From assembly GCA_036489565.1 (NCBI GenBank), contig DASXFN010000106.1, positions 1-64,000 of the forward strand: a stretch of 64,000 nucleotides of DNA, given 5' to 3'. Positions 47,021-56,147 of this stretch are shown piece after piece (position 1 is the stretch's first letter; every line of letters begins with the position of its first letter). The position numbers were made by a program, and so were the translations under genes. The DNA is from JAICKN01 sp036489565. GTDB lineage: Bacteria > Acidobacteriota > Terriglobia > Terriglobales > Acidobacteriaceae. Under the pieces are notes generated by a model. The model was not told the origin of the DNA. It did no database searches and saw nothing but the letters and a program-made list of their open reading frames with translations.

Positions 47021-48871
47021 TTAGTTGTTGTCGTTCCCAGCGCGCTTCCAGGTGATGAGATCCCCGATTGTGGAACCGCCGGTGCTGGAAGCAGGGTGCT
47101 TATAGGCTTCCACATCGGCGCGGGAGGCTTCCTCGCCCACCGCTTTGATGCTAAGGCCAACCTTCTTCTCCTCGGGATTCATCTTGATGATCTTGAAGTC
47201 GTGCTCAAGACCTACTTCCAGATGAATAGGCTGGCCGTTGGCGTCCTGGGCCTCGGAGTTGTGGCAAAGACCTTCGATTCCATCCGCGATCTCCACAAAA
47301 GCGCCGAAGCTGGCCACACGAAGCACTTTGCCATGGAGAACGTCGCCAACATGATGCTGTTCGAAAAATGACTCCCACGCGTCCGGCTGAAGCTGCTTTA
47401 CGCCAAGCGACAACCGCCGTTTGTCAGGTTCAATCGCCAGCACAATCGCTTTTACACGATCGCCCTTTTTGAGCACTTCAGAGGGATGCTTCACGCGCTT
47501 GGTCCAGCTGAGATTGCTGACGTGGACCAGGCCGTCAATTCCGTCCTCGATCTCAATGAAGGCGCCGAAGTCGGTCATGTTGCGAACTTTGCCTTCCACG
47601 GTTGTTCCAACGGGAAACTTGTCATGCAACGCATCCCAGGGGTTCGCCGCCAACTGCCGCATGCCAAGCGAAATGCGCCGCTCCTGCGGATTGACGTTGA
47701 TGACCACGCACTCCACCTGGTCGCCAACATTGACCAGCTTGGAAGGATGTTTCATGCGCTTTGACCACGTCATTTCGCTCACGTGTACAAGGCCTTCGAT
47801 GCCCTGTTCCAATTCCACGAACGCGCCGTAGTCGGTCACGCTGATTACTCGTCCATTGACGTGCGCGCCGACGGGATAACGGTGGCTTGCGTCCAGCCAT
47901 GGATCGGGCGTGAGTTGCTTGAATCCCAAAGACACGCGCTGCTTTTCAGAGTCAAACTTTAATACCTTTACCTGTATCTGGTCGCCCACATTCACCAGGT
48001 CGCGCGGATGCGTCAAACGCCCCCAGGACATGTCAGTAATGTGCAGCAGGCCGTCAATGCCTCCCAAGTCCACGAACGCGCCGTATTCGGTGAGGTTCTT
48101 TACCACACCGGTTAGCACCGAGCCTTCTTCGAGATGCTCGAGCGTCTTGGCTTTTTTCTCGTTCTGCACTTCTTCCAGAATCTGTTTGCGTGAGACGACG
48201 ATGTTGCCGCGCTTCTTGTTCAGCTTGACGATGGCAACGTCCAGCATCTGCCCTTTGAGGCCATCGAGGTTATGCACCTGACGAAGATCGGCCTGCGATC
48301 CAGGCAGAAACGCTTTTGCGCCGAAAATATCAACCGTCAAACCGCCTTTAATTCGCTCAATCACGCGCGCCGAGATGGATTTCTTCTCGTGATAAGCTTT
48401 TTCGATTTCATCCCATGCGCGGAGTCTCTGCGCTTTTTGGTGCGAGAGGTTGATGTAGCCCTCTTCGCTCATACCTTTTTCGCGCATTACGTCAATTTCG
48501 TCGCCGGGTTTGACCTTGGAATTTCCCTCGTGGTCCAGAACTTCAGACAATGGCAACATGCCTTCCGACTTCGCCCCGATGTCCACCACGACGTGCGCTG
48601 CGGTGACTTTGAGCACCGTGCCCTTGAGAATGTTGTCATCATCCACGGCCTCTTCGGTCTCGGTGGTGAAGTTCTCAAGCGCTGCGGCGAAATCGTCATG
48701 AGCGTAGGGAGCGGATTGCTGCTCGCCTTCGGTTGGCTGGCTGTTGTCATTCTCGGCTGGCTGGGAAGAAACGGCATGGATGGCCGATTCCTCAACAGAA
48801 GTCGCAGTCTGTTCAGGTTCCTGGGTCGTAATCGCGGAGTCGAGATTACGGGCTGTGCTGTCATCAAACAA
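47021..48871 (-). CDS. rpsA: 30S ribosomal protein S1
   Basis: 616 residues, TTG start with GAGAGG 8 nt before it. Six S1 OB-fold repeats: starting near residues 82, 165, 248, 333, 420 and 507; the third to sixth have the standard YGAFV/FGAFV strand. The first 75 residues are acidic and Gln/Glu-rich, an extension not in E. coli S1. Binds mRNA for initiation. Transcribed from a good promoter with a leader of about 155 nt. Confidence 0.96.
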   Translation of the reverse strand: MFDDSTARNLDSAITTQEPEQTATSVEESAIHAVSSQPAENDNSQPTEGEQQSAPYAHDDFAAALENFTTETEEAVDDDNILKGTVLKVTAAHVVVDIGAKSEGMLPLSEVLDHEGNSKVKPGDEIDVMREKGMSEEGYINLSHQKAQRLRAWDEIEKAYHEKKSISARVIERIKGGLTVDIFGAKAFLPGSQADLRQVHNLDGLKGQMLDVAIVKLNKKRGNIVVSRKQILEEVQNEKKAKTLEHLEEGSVLTGVVKNLTEYGAFVDLGGIDGLLHITDMSWGRLTHPRDLVNVGDQIQVKVLKFDSEKQRVSLGFKQLTPDPWLDASHRYPVGAHVNGRVISVTDYGAFVELEQGIEGLVHVSEMTWSKRMKHPSKLVNVGDQVECVVINVNPQERRISLGMRQLAANPWDALHDKFPVGTTVEGKVRNMTDFGAFIEIEDGIDGLVHVSNLSWTKRVKHPSEVLKKGDRVKAIVLAIEPDKRRLSLGVKQLQPDAWESFFEQHHVGDVLHGKVLRVASFGAFVEIADGIEGLCHNSEAQDANGQPIHLEVGLEHDFKIIKMNPEEKKVGLSIKAVGEEASRADVEAYKHPASSTGGSTIGDLITWKRAGNDNN

Positions 48872-49032
48872 GGTTGTGGCCTCTCAGTGATAGTTGTTAC
48901 CCGGTGCGCGGAGACTGCGGGCTACTGCCGGCGTGGTCTTAGGTTATGTTGAGCCCGTCCTGGCGGACGAACTAGGACAATTCCAGAGGCCGATGTTCCG
49001 TGAAGCGGCCCGTCTCCCAAGGGAACTTCTCG

Positions 49033-49062
49033 ACTATAGCAATGGCCCGTAAAGGGTGTCAA
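49033..49062 (-). promoter_or_regulatory. sigma-70 promoter of rpsA
   Basis: On the minus strand TTGACA (49062-49057) and TATAGT (49038-49033) with an 18-bp spacer. Predicted start near 49026, giving a leader of about 155 nt to the TTG. Best sigma-70 match in the window. Confidence 0.75.
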
Positions 49063-49143
49063 ACCCCAATCGGCATTTGTTTACGCGGCATGAAAAATGG
49101 TCTAAGAGGGCGTTTTCCAATGGTTGGAAGGCCACAAAAAAGG

Positions 49144-49172
49144 TTGACAACCAGCATGGAAAATTCTGAGAT
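49144..49172 (+). promoter_or_regulatory. candidate promoter of the HIT gene
   Basis: TTGACA (49144-49149), 17-bp spacer, TGAGAT (49167-49172). Good -35, weak -10. With the rpsA promoter it accounts for the 330-bp divergent spacer 48872-49201; nothing else is seen there. Confidence 0.5.
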
Positions 49173-49201
49173 TTGCGCCGTTTCTGCTAACCTGCCGTTC
49201 C

Positions 49202-49699
49202 ATGGACTATTTGTGGACGCCGTGGCGTTACGCCTACATTGCAACCGCCGCGAAGGTCTCCGGATGCGTTTTTTGCGATCTGCCGAAAGAGGGAGACGAC
49301 GCCAAAGTCGGCATCGTGCATCGCGCGGAGCACTGCTTCGTGATTCTGAATACCTATCCCTACACCTCGGGCCATGTGATGGTGGTCCCTTACGCGCATC
49401 TGGATGAATTGCAAAAGCTGCCTGAAGCCGCCGCGAACGAAATGATGGCATTGGCGCGGAGGATGGAAGGCGTGTTGCGTACGCTGTACAGCCCGGACGG
49501 GATTAACGTGGGAATGAATATTGGCCGCGCCGCCGGAGCAGGCGTTGCCGGGCATATTCATATGCACATCCTGCCGCGCTGGGTGGGAGATACGAACTTT
49601 ATGACGACTACCGCGGAGACGCGGGTGCTGCCGGAGATGTTGGAGATGACGTATCAGAGGATTAAGGGGGCGATGGAAAAATCAACTGGGGCTGCTTAG
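49202..49699 (+). CDS. HIT-family nucleotide hydrolase/phosphorylase
   Basis: 165 residues. Zinc or structural Cys in GCVFCDLP, the substrate region NTYPYTSGHVMVVPYAH, and the histidine triad HIHMHILPRW. Similar to ApA4 phosphorylase-like or HIT hydrolases acting on nucleoside polyphosphates. The end overlaps the convergent ligA stop by 18 bp. Confidence 0.9.
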   Translation: MDYLWTPWRYAYIATAAKVSGCVFCDLPKEGDDAKVGIVHRAEHCFVILNTYPYTSGHVMVVPYAHLDELQKLPEAAANEMMALARRMEGVLRTLYSPDGINVGMNIGRAAGAGVAGHIHMHILPRWVGDTNFMTTTAETRVLPEMLEMTYQRIKGAMEKSTGAA

Positions 49700-51730
49700 A
49701 AGTTTCTCTAGCTCATTCTCGTCGATAACCGGAACTTTAAGCTCTTTCGCTTTATCCAATTTCGATCCCGCTTCTTCACCTGCTACAACGTAATCCGTCT
49801 TCTTACTCACAGAGCCAGACACTCGCCCACCCGCATCCTCAATCATCTTCTTCGCTTCGTCGCGCGTGAAACGTGCCAGTGTTCCGGTCAGAACAAATGT
49901 TTTGCCCGCCAACTTTGTGCCGCGCTCTTTCTTAACGCCTTTCAGGGAAAGTTTTGCATCACGTAGTTGTTGTACTAAATCTCGGTTCTTCGGTTCATGA
50001 AAGAACTCAAGAATGCTATTCGCAATCCTCGGCCCTACTTCATTAACTTGCTGGAGCTCCTCCTCAGTTGCATTCATCAAATCACTCATTGCCCCAAAGT
50101 GCTCGGCCAAAAACTGCGCCGTGCGCTCGCCAACAAATCGAATGCCCAGACCAAAGACCACCCGCTCCAGCGGCAACTTCTTCGACGCTTCAATCTCATC
50201 CAGCACATTTTGCGCTGATTTATCGCCCATGCGCTCCAGCGAGAGCAAATTTTCTTTGGTCAGCTTGTAAATGTCAGCGACATTCTTGACCATGCCGCGG
50301 TCGGTCAGCTGATTCACCAGCGCATCGCCCATGCCTTCAATATTCATTACATGCCGCGAAGCAAAATGCAGGATAGTCTCGCGCAGCTTCGCCGGGCAGT
50401 TGGCATTCACGCAACAATGGTCGGCCTCGCCCTCCGTACGCACCACCTCGCCGCCGCACACCGGACACTTCGTCGGCATGTGGAACGTCTTATGCCCGCG
50501 CGGATGGTTCTTTTCATCATCGTCAATGACTCGCGTCACCTTGGGAATCACATCCCCGCCGCGCTCCACCTCCACCCAATCGCCAATCTTCACGCCTAGG
50601 CGTTCAATTTCATCCATGTTGTGAAGCGTGGCGCGGCTTACCGTCGTTCCGCCAATCGGCACAGGCTTCAATGCCGCCACCGGGGTAAGTTTTCCCGTGC
50701 GCCCTACCTGGATCAAAATGTCTTCAATCTGCGTGACCCCGCCGCGCGCGGCATATTTGTAGGCAATCGCCCACCGCGGGGCTTTGCCCGTATAACCCAG
50801 CTCCCGCTGCAACGCCACGCGATCCACCTTGATGACAATGCCGTCAATTTCATACGGCAGCTTTTCTCGCTTGGTCTCCTCCTGCTCAATAAATTTCCAA
50901 ATCTTTTCGTAGCTGTCAGCCTGCTTGCGGGCGGGATTCACCTTGAACCCGGCCGTTTCGAGCGCGTCCAACGTCTGCCAATGCCGCTCGAAATGAGTTT
51001 GTCCGTTCACCAAAAGCGAATAGCTGAAGTAATCGAGCCGCCGTTGCGCGGTGATGCTCGGCTCAAGCTGTCGCACAGTTCCCGCCGTCGCATTCCGCGG
51101 ATTCGCAAATACAGACAAGCCCTTTGCTTCCCGCTCATCATTCATCTTTTTGAACGAAGATAGCGGCATAAGCATTTCGCCGCGCACTTCAAACGTCGCG
51201 GGAATGCCTGCTTTCTTCAGTTTTTCCTTCGCAATCGAAAGCGGTATCGAACGCACCGTCCGCACATTCAGCGTGACGTCTTCGCCAATGCTTCCATCGC
51301 CGCGCGTGATCCCCCGTGCCAACTGACCATCTTCGTACTGCAACGCCAATGACATGCCGTCGAGCTTCAACTCGCACACATAATCAATGTCCGTGCGTCC
51401 GGTCAACTCATGCACGCGCCGCTCCCAGCTGCGTAAATCTTCTTCGTTGTATGTGTTGTCGAGTGAGAGCATCGGCGATGAATGCCGCGCCTTTACAAAT
51501 CCTTCCCGCGGCTTGCCGCCTACACGCTGCGTGGGAGAATCCGGTGTGATCAGCTTCGGATGCTCCGCTTCCAGCTTCTTCAACCCGTTCATGAGCTGAT
51601 CGAACTCTAAGTCCGAAATCTCGGGATCATCCAGAACGTAGTAGCGGTATTCATGGTGGCGAATTTGGTCGCGCAGTGCTTCGATGTTCTTCGCGCTGTG
51701 CTTCACGTTGTCCGGGGACTTGGCTGGCAT
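49682..51730 (-). CDS. ligA: NAD-dependent DNA ligase
   Basis: 682 residues: adenylation domain with active-site Lys in ELKLDGMSLAL, OB fold, zinc finger CPVCGGEV...CCVNANCP, HhH repeats and a C-terminal BRCT (GKTFVLTGTLARFTRDEAKK). Joins nicked DNA during replication and repair. Full length and normal. Confidence 0.97.
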   Translation of the reverse strand: MPAKSPDNVKHSAKNIEALRDQIRHHEYRYYVLDDPEISDLEFDQLMNGLKKLEAEHPKLITPDSPTQRVGGKPREGFVKARHSSPMLSLDNTYNEEDLRSWERRVHELTGRTDIDYVCELKLDGMSLALQYEDGQLARGITRGDGSIGEDVTLNVRTVRSIPLSIAKEKLKKAGIPATFEVRGEMLMPLSSFKKMNDEREAKGLSVFANPRNATAGTVRQLEPSITAQRRLDYFSYSLLVNGQTHFERHWQTLDALETAGFKVNPARKQADSYEKIWKFIEQEETKREKLPYEIDGIVIKVDRVALQRELGYTGKAPRWAIAYKYAARGGVTQIEDILIQVGRTGKLTPVAALKPVPIGGTTVSRATLHNMDEIERLGVKIGDWVEVERGGDVIPKVTRVIDDDEKNHPRGHKTFHMPTKCPVCGGEVVRTEGEADHCCVNANCPAKLRETILHFASRHVMNIEGMGDALVNQLTDRGMVKNVADIYKLTKENLLSLERMGDKSAQNVLDEIEASKKLPLERVVFGLGIRFVGERTAQFLAEHFGAMSDLMNATEEELQQVNEVGPRIANSILEFFHEPKNRDLVQQLRDAKLSLKGVKKERGTKLAGKTFVLTGTLARFTRDEAKKMIEDAGGRVSGSVSKKTDYVVAGEEAGSKLDKAKELKVPVIDENELEKLLSSPS

Positions 51731-51753
51731 AATGACAGTGACAAGGAAATTAT

Positions 51754-52281
51754 ATGCGGGAAACTATTCCGATACTCGAAACTCCGCGCCTGCAACTTCG
51801 GGAGTTCCTTTCCGCGGACGCTGACGCGCTGGTGCAAGTCTTATCCGACCCGGCGACGATGCAGTATTACCCCGCCCCATACGACCGTCAGGGCGTTGCG
51901 GATTGGATTGAGCGCAATCGCCGCCGTTATGAAAACGACGGCCACGGACTCTGGGCGATGATTTTTAAAAAAAACGGCGAACTGATTGGCGATTGCGGAC
52001 TGGCCGCGCAGAGAATCGAAGACGTCGCTGAAATCGAAATTGGATACCATGTTCGGCGCGATTTTTGGGGGCAAGGCTTGGCTACGGAAGCCGCCAGTGC
52101 TTGCCGCGACTTTGGATTTGAACGACTAGAAGCGCCTCGCCTGATTTCCCTTATTCGTCCAGAAAACCTGTCCTCTCGAAGGGTTGCGGAGAAAGTCGGT
52201 ATGACGGTATGGAAGGAAATCCAATGGGCCGATCTCCGGCATCACGTGTACGCAATTCAGCGCAAAAACCCGAACTCCTGA
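51754..52281 (+). CDS. GNAT-family acetyltransferase (RimJ/RimL-like)
   Basis: 175 residues with LETPRLQLREF at the start, the acetyl-CoA loop region FWGQGLATEAASAC and LISLIRPENLSSRRVAEKVG near the end, a pattern of RimJ/L-type N-acetyltransferases. Divergent from ligA by 23 bp. Substrate unknown. Confidence 0.9.
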   Translation: MRETIPILETPRLQLREFLSADADALVQVLSDPATMQYYPAPYDRQGVADWIERNRRRYENDGHGLWAMIFKKNGELIGDCGLAAQRIEDVAEIEIGYHVRRDFWGQGLATEAASACRDFGFERLEAPRLISLIRPENLSSRRVAEKVGMTVWKEIQWADLRHHVYAIQRKNPNS

Positions 52282-52366
52282 GCCATTCGCTGCAGATATT
52301 CAGGTTAACGATTCATCTTCCTGAAACCAGGAAGGCTCCGCCTTTCCAGTACAATCCTGCTTGTCC

Positions 52367-53326
52367 ATGCGCAAGGCCATCCTCCTTTACAACCCGCTTT
52401 CCGGCCGCCGCCAGGGCCGACGCGTCGCCGATGTGGAAGCAGCGGCTAAGATTTTGCGGGATGCGGGAGTAGAAATTTCAACTGCGCCGACACGTTCTTC
52501 CGCGGAAGCTGGAGCACAAGCGCGGGAAGCAATCTCCGGCGGCTGCGACACGGTTTTTGCCTGCGGCGGCGACGGCACCATCCACGACGTGCTGCAAGGC
52601 TTGGTGGGAACGGATGCTGCGCTAGGCATCATTCCGCTTGGCACCGCGAATGCTCTTGCGCACGATTTGAAAATTCCCATCTCCGCAACTAAGGCCGCGG
52701 AGGCCGCCATGCTGGCTCGTCCGGCGCGTTGTGCCGTGGGCAACGTTGAATTCCAGGATTTTTCTGGCCATCGCGGCTCTCGGTATTTCACGGTGGCGGC
52801 GGGAATCGGCGTGGATGCCCATCTTTTTTACAACCTGACTCCGGCATTCAAAAAACGGCACGGCATGGCGGCTTACTATGCGAAAGCATGGCATCTATGG
52901 GCGACCCACACAATGCCCTTCTTCCATGTGGAATGGAATACAGAAGCCGGTCAGCTTCGGAAAGAAAATGTTACGGAATTGCTGGCGGTAAGAATCGCCA
53001 ATTTCGGAGGAGTGCTGCGCTCGCTGGCCCCCGGCGCTTCGCTCGACCGCCAGGACTTGCGTTTGGTTTTATGCAAAACTGCCAACCGCACGGCGTATCT
53101 TCATTACGTCTTTCAGGGTCTTTGCGGCTTCGAAAGAAACGTTCGCGGCATCGAACTCGCTTATAGCAGCCACCTTCATTGTTCGACATTCAACACCGCT
53201 CAACAAGGGGCGCAAGCCATTTACATTGAAGCCGACGGAGAACTTCTCGGAACTTTACCGGCAACTATCACGATGGTTCCCGACGCGTTCAATCTCCTGG
53301 TCTCCGCCGGATGGAAGAGTTCATAA
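52367..53326 (+). CDS. diacylglycerol/lipid kinase (YegS/DgkB family)
   Basis: 319 residues. N-terminal KAILLYNPLSGRRQG, the ATP-binding CGGDGTIHDVLQGL, and IPLGTANALAHDL are characteristic of DAGK_cat proteins. Phosphorylates a lipid or sphingoid-type alcohol. ATG 52367 follows an in-frame TTG by 6 bp. Second domain at about 130-319 is the usual beta-sandwich. Confidence 0.9.
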   Translation: MRKAILLYNPLSGRRQGRRVADVEAAAKILRDAGVEISTAPTRSSAEAGAQAREAISGGCDTVFACGGDGTIHDVLQGLVGTDAALGIIPLGTANALAHDLKIPISATKAAEAAMLARPARCAVGNVEFQDFSGHRGSRYFTVAAGIGVDAHLFYNLTPAFKKRHGMAAYYAKAWHLWATHTMPFFHVEWNTEAGQLRKENVTELLAVRIANFGGVLRSLAPGASLDRQDLRLVLCKTANRTAYLHYVFQGLCGFERNVRGIELAYSSHLHCSTFNTAQQGAQAIYIEADGELLGTLPATITMVPDAFNLLVSAGWKSS

Positions 53327-53360
53327 AGTCTTCTACCGAGATAAAACCCACGGAATAAAA

Positions 53361-55076
53361 TCACCGCAGCATGGTGAAATAAATCGCATTATTGCCGGAA
53401 CGCAGATCTTTCCCATAGGAAAGGGCCACGCCAAATCCAAAGGCTTTCATTTTCAATGAAGCTCCAACGTCGGTGAGCCACTTGTGCGAGCCGAGTCCAG
53501 CGACGTCATCGCGAATGGTTCCAGTATCCACAAAGGGGCTGGCAATCAGCCGGATCATTTGCCAGCGGTAGATATTTTTGTCCATCTCCAGATTCGATAA
53601 AAAATAATCGCGGCCCAGCGGAGCGCTGCCCTTCCGGCCATCGCGGGTTGCAATGTGTCCGCGCATCCACAAGTCATTATCGCCGCCCAGCCCGAGTTCC
53701 CATAGTTCATCGAAGGGTAGGTTGCCAAAGGTTTTACCCGCCGATACTCGCTCCTGCACCGCGTAGTCTTCACCAGTGGACTGCGGGAGCCAGTGATATT
53801 GCGCGGTGCCTTGCAATTTTTCGAATGTTTCGCCAGCTTCTGACCACAGTCGTCCGGTCTGAGAGTTCGCGTCCACATCCAGACGCATTCTGCGGTCGGG
53901 GTCTTGCCACAGCGCCGATTGCGCTTCAATTTCCTCTTTCAATTGAAAGCCCTTGGAAAGCAGTGAAGGAGTCAAAGCCGGACCAGGAACCTCGCTGCGA
54001 AAATCACGATGCGAGAGTTCCGCCTCCGCGGACCAGTGCAGACGTTCGCTTGGCAACGCAGAGTATTTTCCATAAACAGCCTCGCGTCGCAGATTCAATC
54101 CGCCAAGCGAAGTGGCGGGACCAGTAAACGAACTGAGCAATGCCCAGTTTTCGTCACGCAGGTCCACTCCCAAGCCAAAGCCGCGTTTGGGGTCTTTGGC
54201 CAGCGGACCGGAGAGATTTGCCTGTATGCGGCGTTTTTGCGCGTCCCACCGATACGCGGAGGTAAAGTTGAACGCTTCATCTTTAAGGTTGAAAGCTTCC
54301 GGATAAATTGTTTGCGCGGGCAATCCGCGCAGCAGCATGAATGCAGCAATCCATTTATTTTCCTTCCAGCCCTGTTTCTGACGATTGTGAAACGTAACGT
54401 CGAAATCTCCATCGGGCCGGGCTGAAAGGCCAAAGCTGAAATCCGAAAAAGTCGCCAGACTTTGCAAACGGTCTTGCGTTTCGTTTAGCTGCGACGACCG
54501 AAGAGTACTGGCCCGCGAAAAGGCGAATGCATGATCCAAGAGAGCGGCGTCGAGCTTCGGTGTTGGATCGTATTCGATGCTGGCGACGCGGGGCTTGCTG
54601 ACGCGGTTCCAATATTTCAGCGAAGCTTCCAGATTTCCTTGCAAAAAATAAACCGTGCCCAGGAAATCGTTGGCATATTCGTCGCCCGGCTTTAACTTCA
54701 AAGCGCGGTGAAGGTTCCTCACTGCTTCGTCATATTGCTTCTGTTTGAAGGCCACCCCGGCAAGTTCCACGGGAAAGCGTTCATCTGTTGGATCGAGGCG
54801 CTGCCCTTGCTGAAAAACTTTCCGGGCCTCATCCCACTTCCCCAATTGTGCCAACGCCGATCCATAATAGAAATCAACATTGGGCGAGGGATGGGGATCC
54901 GCCTTCGCGTAGCGGATTACTTCCTGCCATTGCCGCGCATTGAATAGCTCCTGCAAAGATGGCGCGGCCAGAGAGGGTCCGCTCGAAGAAGAAGAGGTCG
55001 AAGCGGGAGCGCTATTTTGCGCCGCGGCTGCAACGGAAAACAAAAGGAGTAGAAGAAAAGCGAGACGGAGGCTCAC
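53361..55076 (-). CDS. secreted TPR protein with probable outer-membrane beta-barrel
   Basis: About 571 residues. Signal peptide (LRLAFLLLLLFSVAAAAQN), a Ser-rich linker, three or so TPR repeats at about 40-150 (VDFYYGSALAQLGKWDEARK; YANDFLGTVYFLQGNLEASL), then a long segment of alternating strands ending SPFVDTGTIRDD ... LTDVGASLKMKAFGFGVALS, like the final strands of Omp85/surface-antigen barrels. GTG 55076 overlaps the upstream C39 stop (GTGA); an ATG at 55112 is an alternative. Last gene of a four-gene envelope operon. Barrel call is inferred, not proved. Confidence 0.72.
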   Translation of the reverse strand: MSLRLAFLLLLLFSVAAAAQNSAPASTSSSSSGPSLAAPSLQELFNARQWQEVIRYAKADPHPSPNVDFYYGSALAQLGKWDEARKVFQQGQRLDPTDERFPVELAGVAFKQKQYDEAVRNLHRALKLKPGDEYANDFLGTVYFLQGNLEASLKYWNRVSKPRVASIEYDPTPKLDAALLDHAFAFSRASTLRSSQLNETQDRLQSLATFSDFSFGLSARPDGDFDVTFHNRQKQGWKENKWIAAFMLLRGLPAQTIYPEAFNLKDEAFNFTSAYRWDAQKRRIQANLSGPLAKDPKRGFGLGVDLRDENWALLSSFTGPATSLGGLNLRREAVYGKYSALPSERLHWSAEAELSHRDFRSEVPGPALTPSLLSKGFQLKEEIEAQSALWQDPDRRMRLDVDANSQTGRLWSEAGETFEKLQGTAQYHWLPQSTGEDYAVQERVSAGKTFGNLPFDELWELGLGGDNDLWMRGHIATRDGRKGSAPLGRDYFLSNLEMDKNIYRWQMIRLIASPFVDTGTIRDDVAGLGSHKWLTDVGASLKMKAFGFGVALSYGKDLRSGNNAIYFTMLR

Positions 55077-55627
55077 TGCTTTGCAGCTTGAGGCACCGCG
55101 AGCAGAGTCCATTTTCCTGTGGCGTTCCATTCGCGTTCAAAGGTTGAGCGGTCTTCCTTCAACAACTTTCGCTGCGCAGGATCATTCACCAGGACCGTCC
55201 CATCTTGCCAGTTCAAGCCTGCAATTACCAAATAGTGCAAGGAAGGGTCGCCGCGCGAAGGCTTTAAAGCCGCAATCAAAGGCCTTCCCTTTTCGAGATC
55301 ATGCTTTACTTCGTCCCAGTCGCCGCGAAAAGTGAAAGTGCGAAAGCCATGTTGCTGGAAGTACCGCTCCATGTCGGCGGCGAAAATTCCATGCGCCTTC
55401 GCGGAGTACAAATCATGAAGGATTTCTGCTGAGTCAGCGCTTGTGTTCGTGGAACCCGATTGATGCGACCAATACTGCATGACCATGGCGATGCTGGCCG
55501 CGCCACAGCCATCCCGCGACTGCTTTACAAAGGGAACATCGAGCCAAACGCCAGGCACGTCCGCGGCCAGACCCAAAAGACAAAAACAAAGGGCCATGGC
55601 CGCGACGTTGGCCGTGCTGCGAAACAT
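55073..55627 (-). CDS. secreted C39-like cysteine peptidase
   Basis: 184 residues. Hydrophobic signal segment (ANVAAMALCFCLLGLAADV), then papain-like C39 motifs: Cys in DGCGAASIAMVMQYW, His in LHYLVIAGL and Asp in VNDPAQ. Stand-alone, without the ABC exporter of bacteriocin C39 peptidases. 5 bp after the second PA2779-like gene and overlapping the TPR-barrel gene, resembling the PA2778 family (C39 plus TPR) that accompanies PA2779 proteins, here split in two. Confidence 0.83.
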   Translation of the reverse strand: MFRSTANVAAMALCFCLLGLAADVPGVWLDVPFVKQSRDGCGAASIAMVMQYWSHQSGSTNTSADSAEILHDLYSAKAHGIFAADMERYFQQHGFRTFTFRGDWDEVKHDLEKGRPLIAALKPSRGDPSLHYLVIAGLNWQDGTVLVNDPAQRKLLKEDRSTFEREWNATGKWTLLAVPQAAKQ

Positions 55628-55632
55628 ACGAA

Positions 55633-56037
55633 TCAGCGTACTGCCACAATGATTAGAATCAACGCTACCAGGCCCAAGATAATCAGCACCAGGTCACGAT
55701 CCGTCAAAGTTCCCGCGGCGAAATTGGCTTGAGCTTTGTGGGCGCGCGCAGCCATTTGCGCCAGCTCCGCGTCATTCAACTGGGAAACCGACGTCTTGAC
55801 CTGCTCCGGATTTACTTTCGCGTTACTGAGCGCCTTTTGGGCCGCAGGCGTCGAAAGAAATTGCCGCACGTCCTGAATATTCTGTTGGCGCGTTTGAGAG
55901 GCTGTGACCGCCTGTTTTTGCAGCTCAGCGCTGCTTACCACATGCGAGTCGGCAAATACATTTTGAGGAAGGGCAAACATCGCGGCAAGCAGGCAGACAA
56001 GGGCTGTCCGAGCCGCCAGTTTGAAGTCAAAGTGCAT
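55633..56037 (-). CDS. PA2779-like small membrane protein, copy 2
   Basis: 134 residues from ATG 56037, with AAGGAGG 8 nt upstream (open frame to 56121 ignored). Signal-like N-terminus, a helical central domain (SSAELQKQAVTASQTRQQNI; QVKTSVSQLNDAELAQMAAR) and a C-terminal transmembrane helix LVLIILGLVALILIIVAV. Clearly paralogous to the neighbour at 56148-56528. Pattern agrees with the PA2779 family. Confidence 0.8.
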   Translation of the reverse strand: MHFDFKLAARTALVCLLAAMFALPQNVFADSHVVSSAELQKQAVTASQTRQQNIQDVRQFLSTPAAQKALSNAKVNPEQVKTSVSQLNDAELAQMAARAHKAQANFAAGTLTDRDLVLIILGLVALILIIVAVR

Positions 56038-56094
56038 AAGTAAAACCTCCTTAAGTTCTATTCCACGGCACCATTCATAGTAATACAGGTTTAA

Positions 56095-56114
56095 GCCCCG
56101 CGAAATCGCGGGGC
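56095..56114. repeat. hairpin between the two PA2779-like genes
   Basis: GCCCCGCGA-AA-TCGCGGGGC, perfect 9-bp arms, in the 110-bp spacer between the paralogues. Could set different mRNA levels; no U-run follows on the minus strand. Confidence 0.65.
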
Positions 56115-56147
56115 CCACCATCCTCCACGATCCATTCGTGAAAATTA

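Noticed and set aside
55073..55627. C39 peptidase as part of a bacteriocin exporter
   Set aside because: No ABC transmembrane or ATPase domain and no double-glycine precursor gene is nearby; the protein has its own signal peptide.
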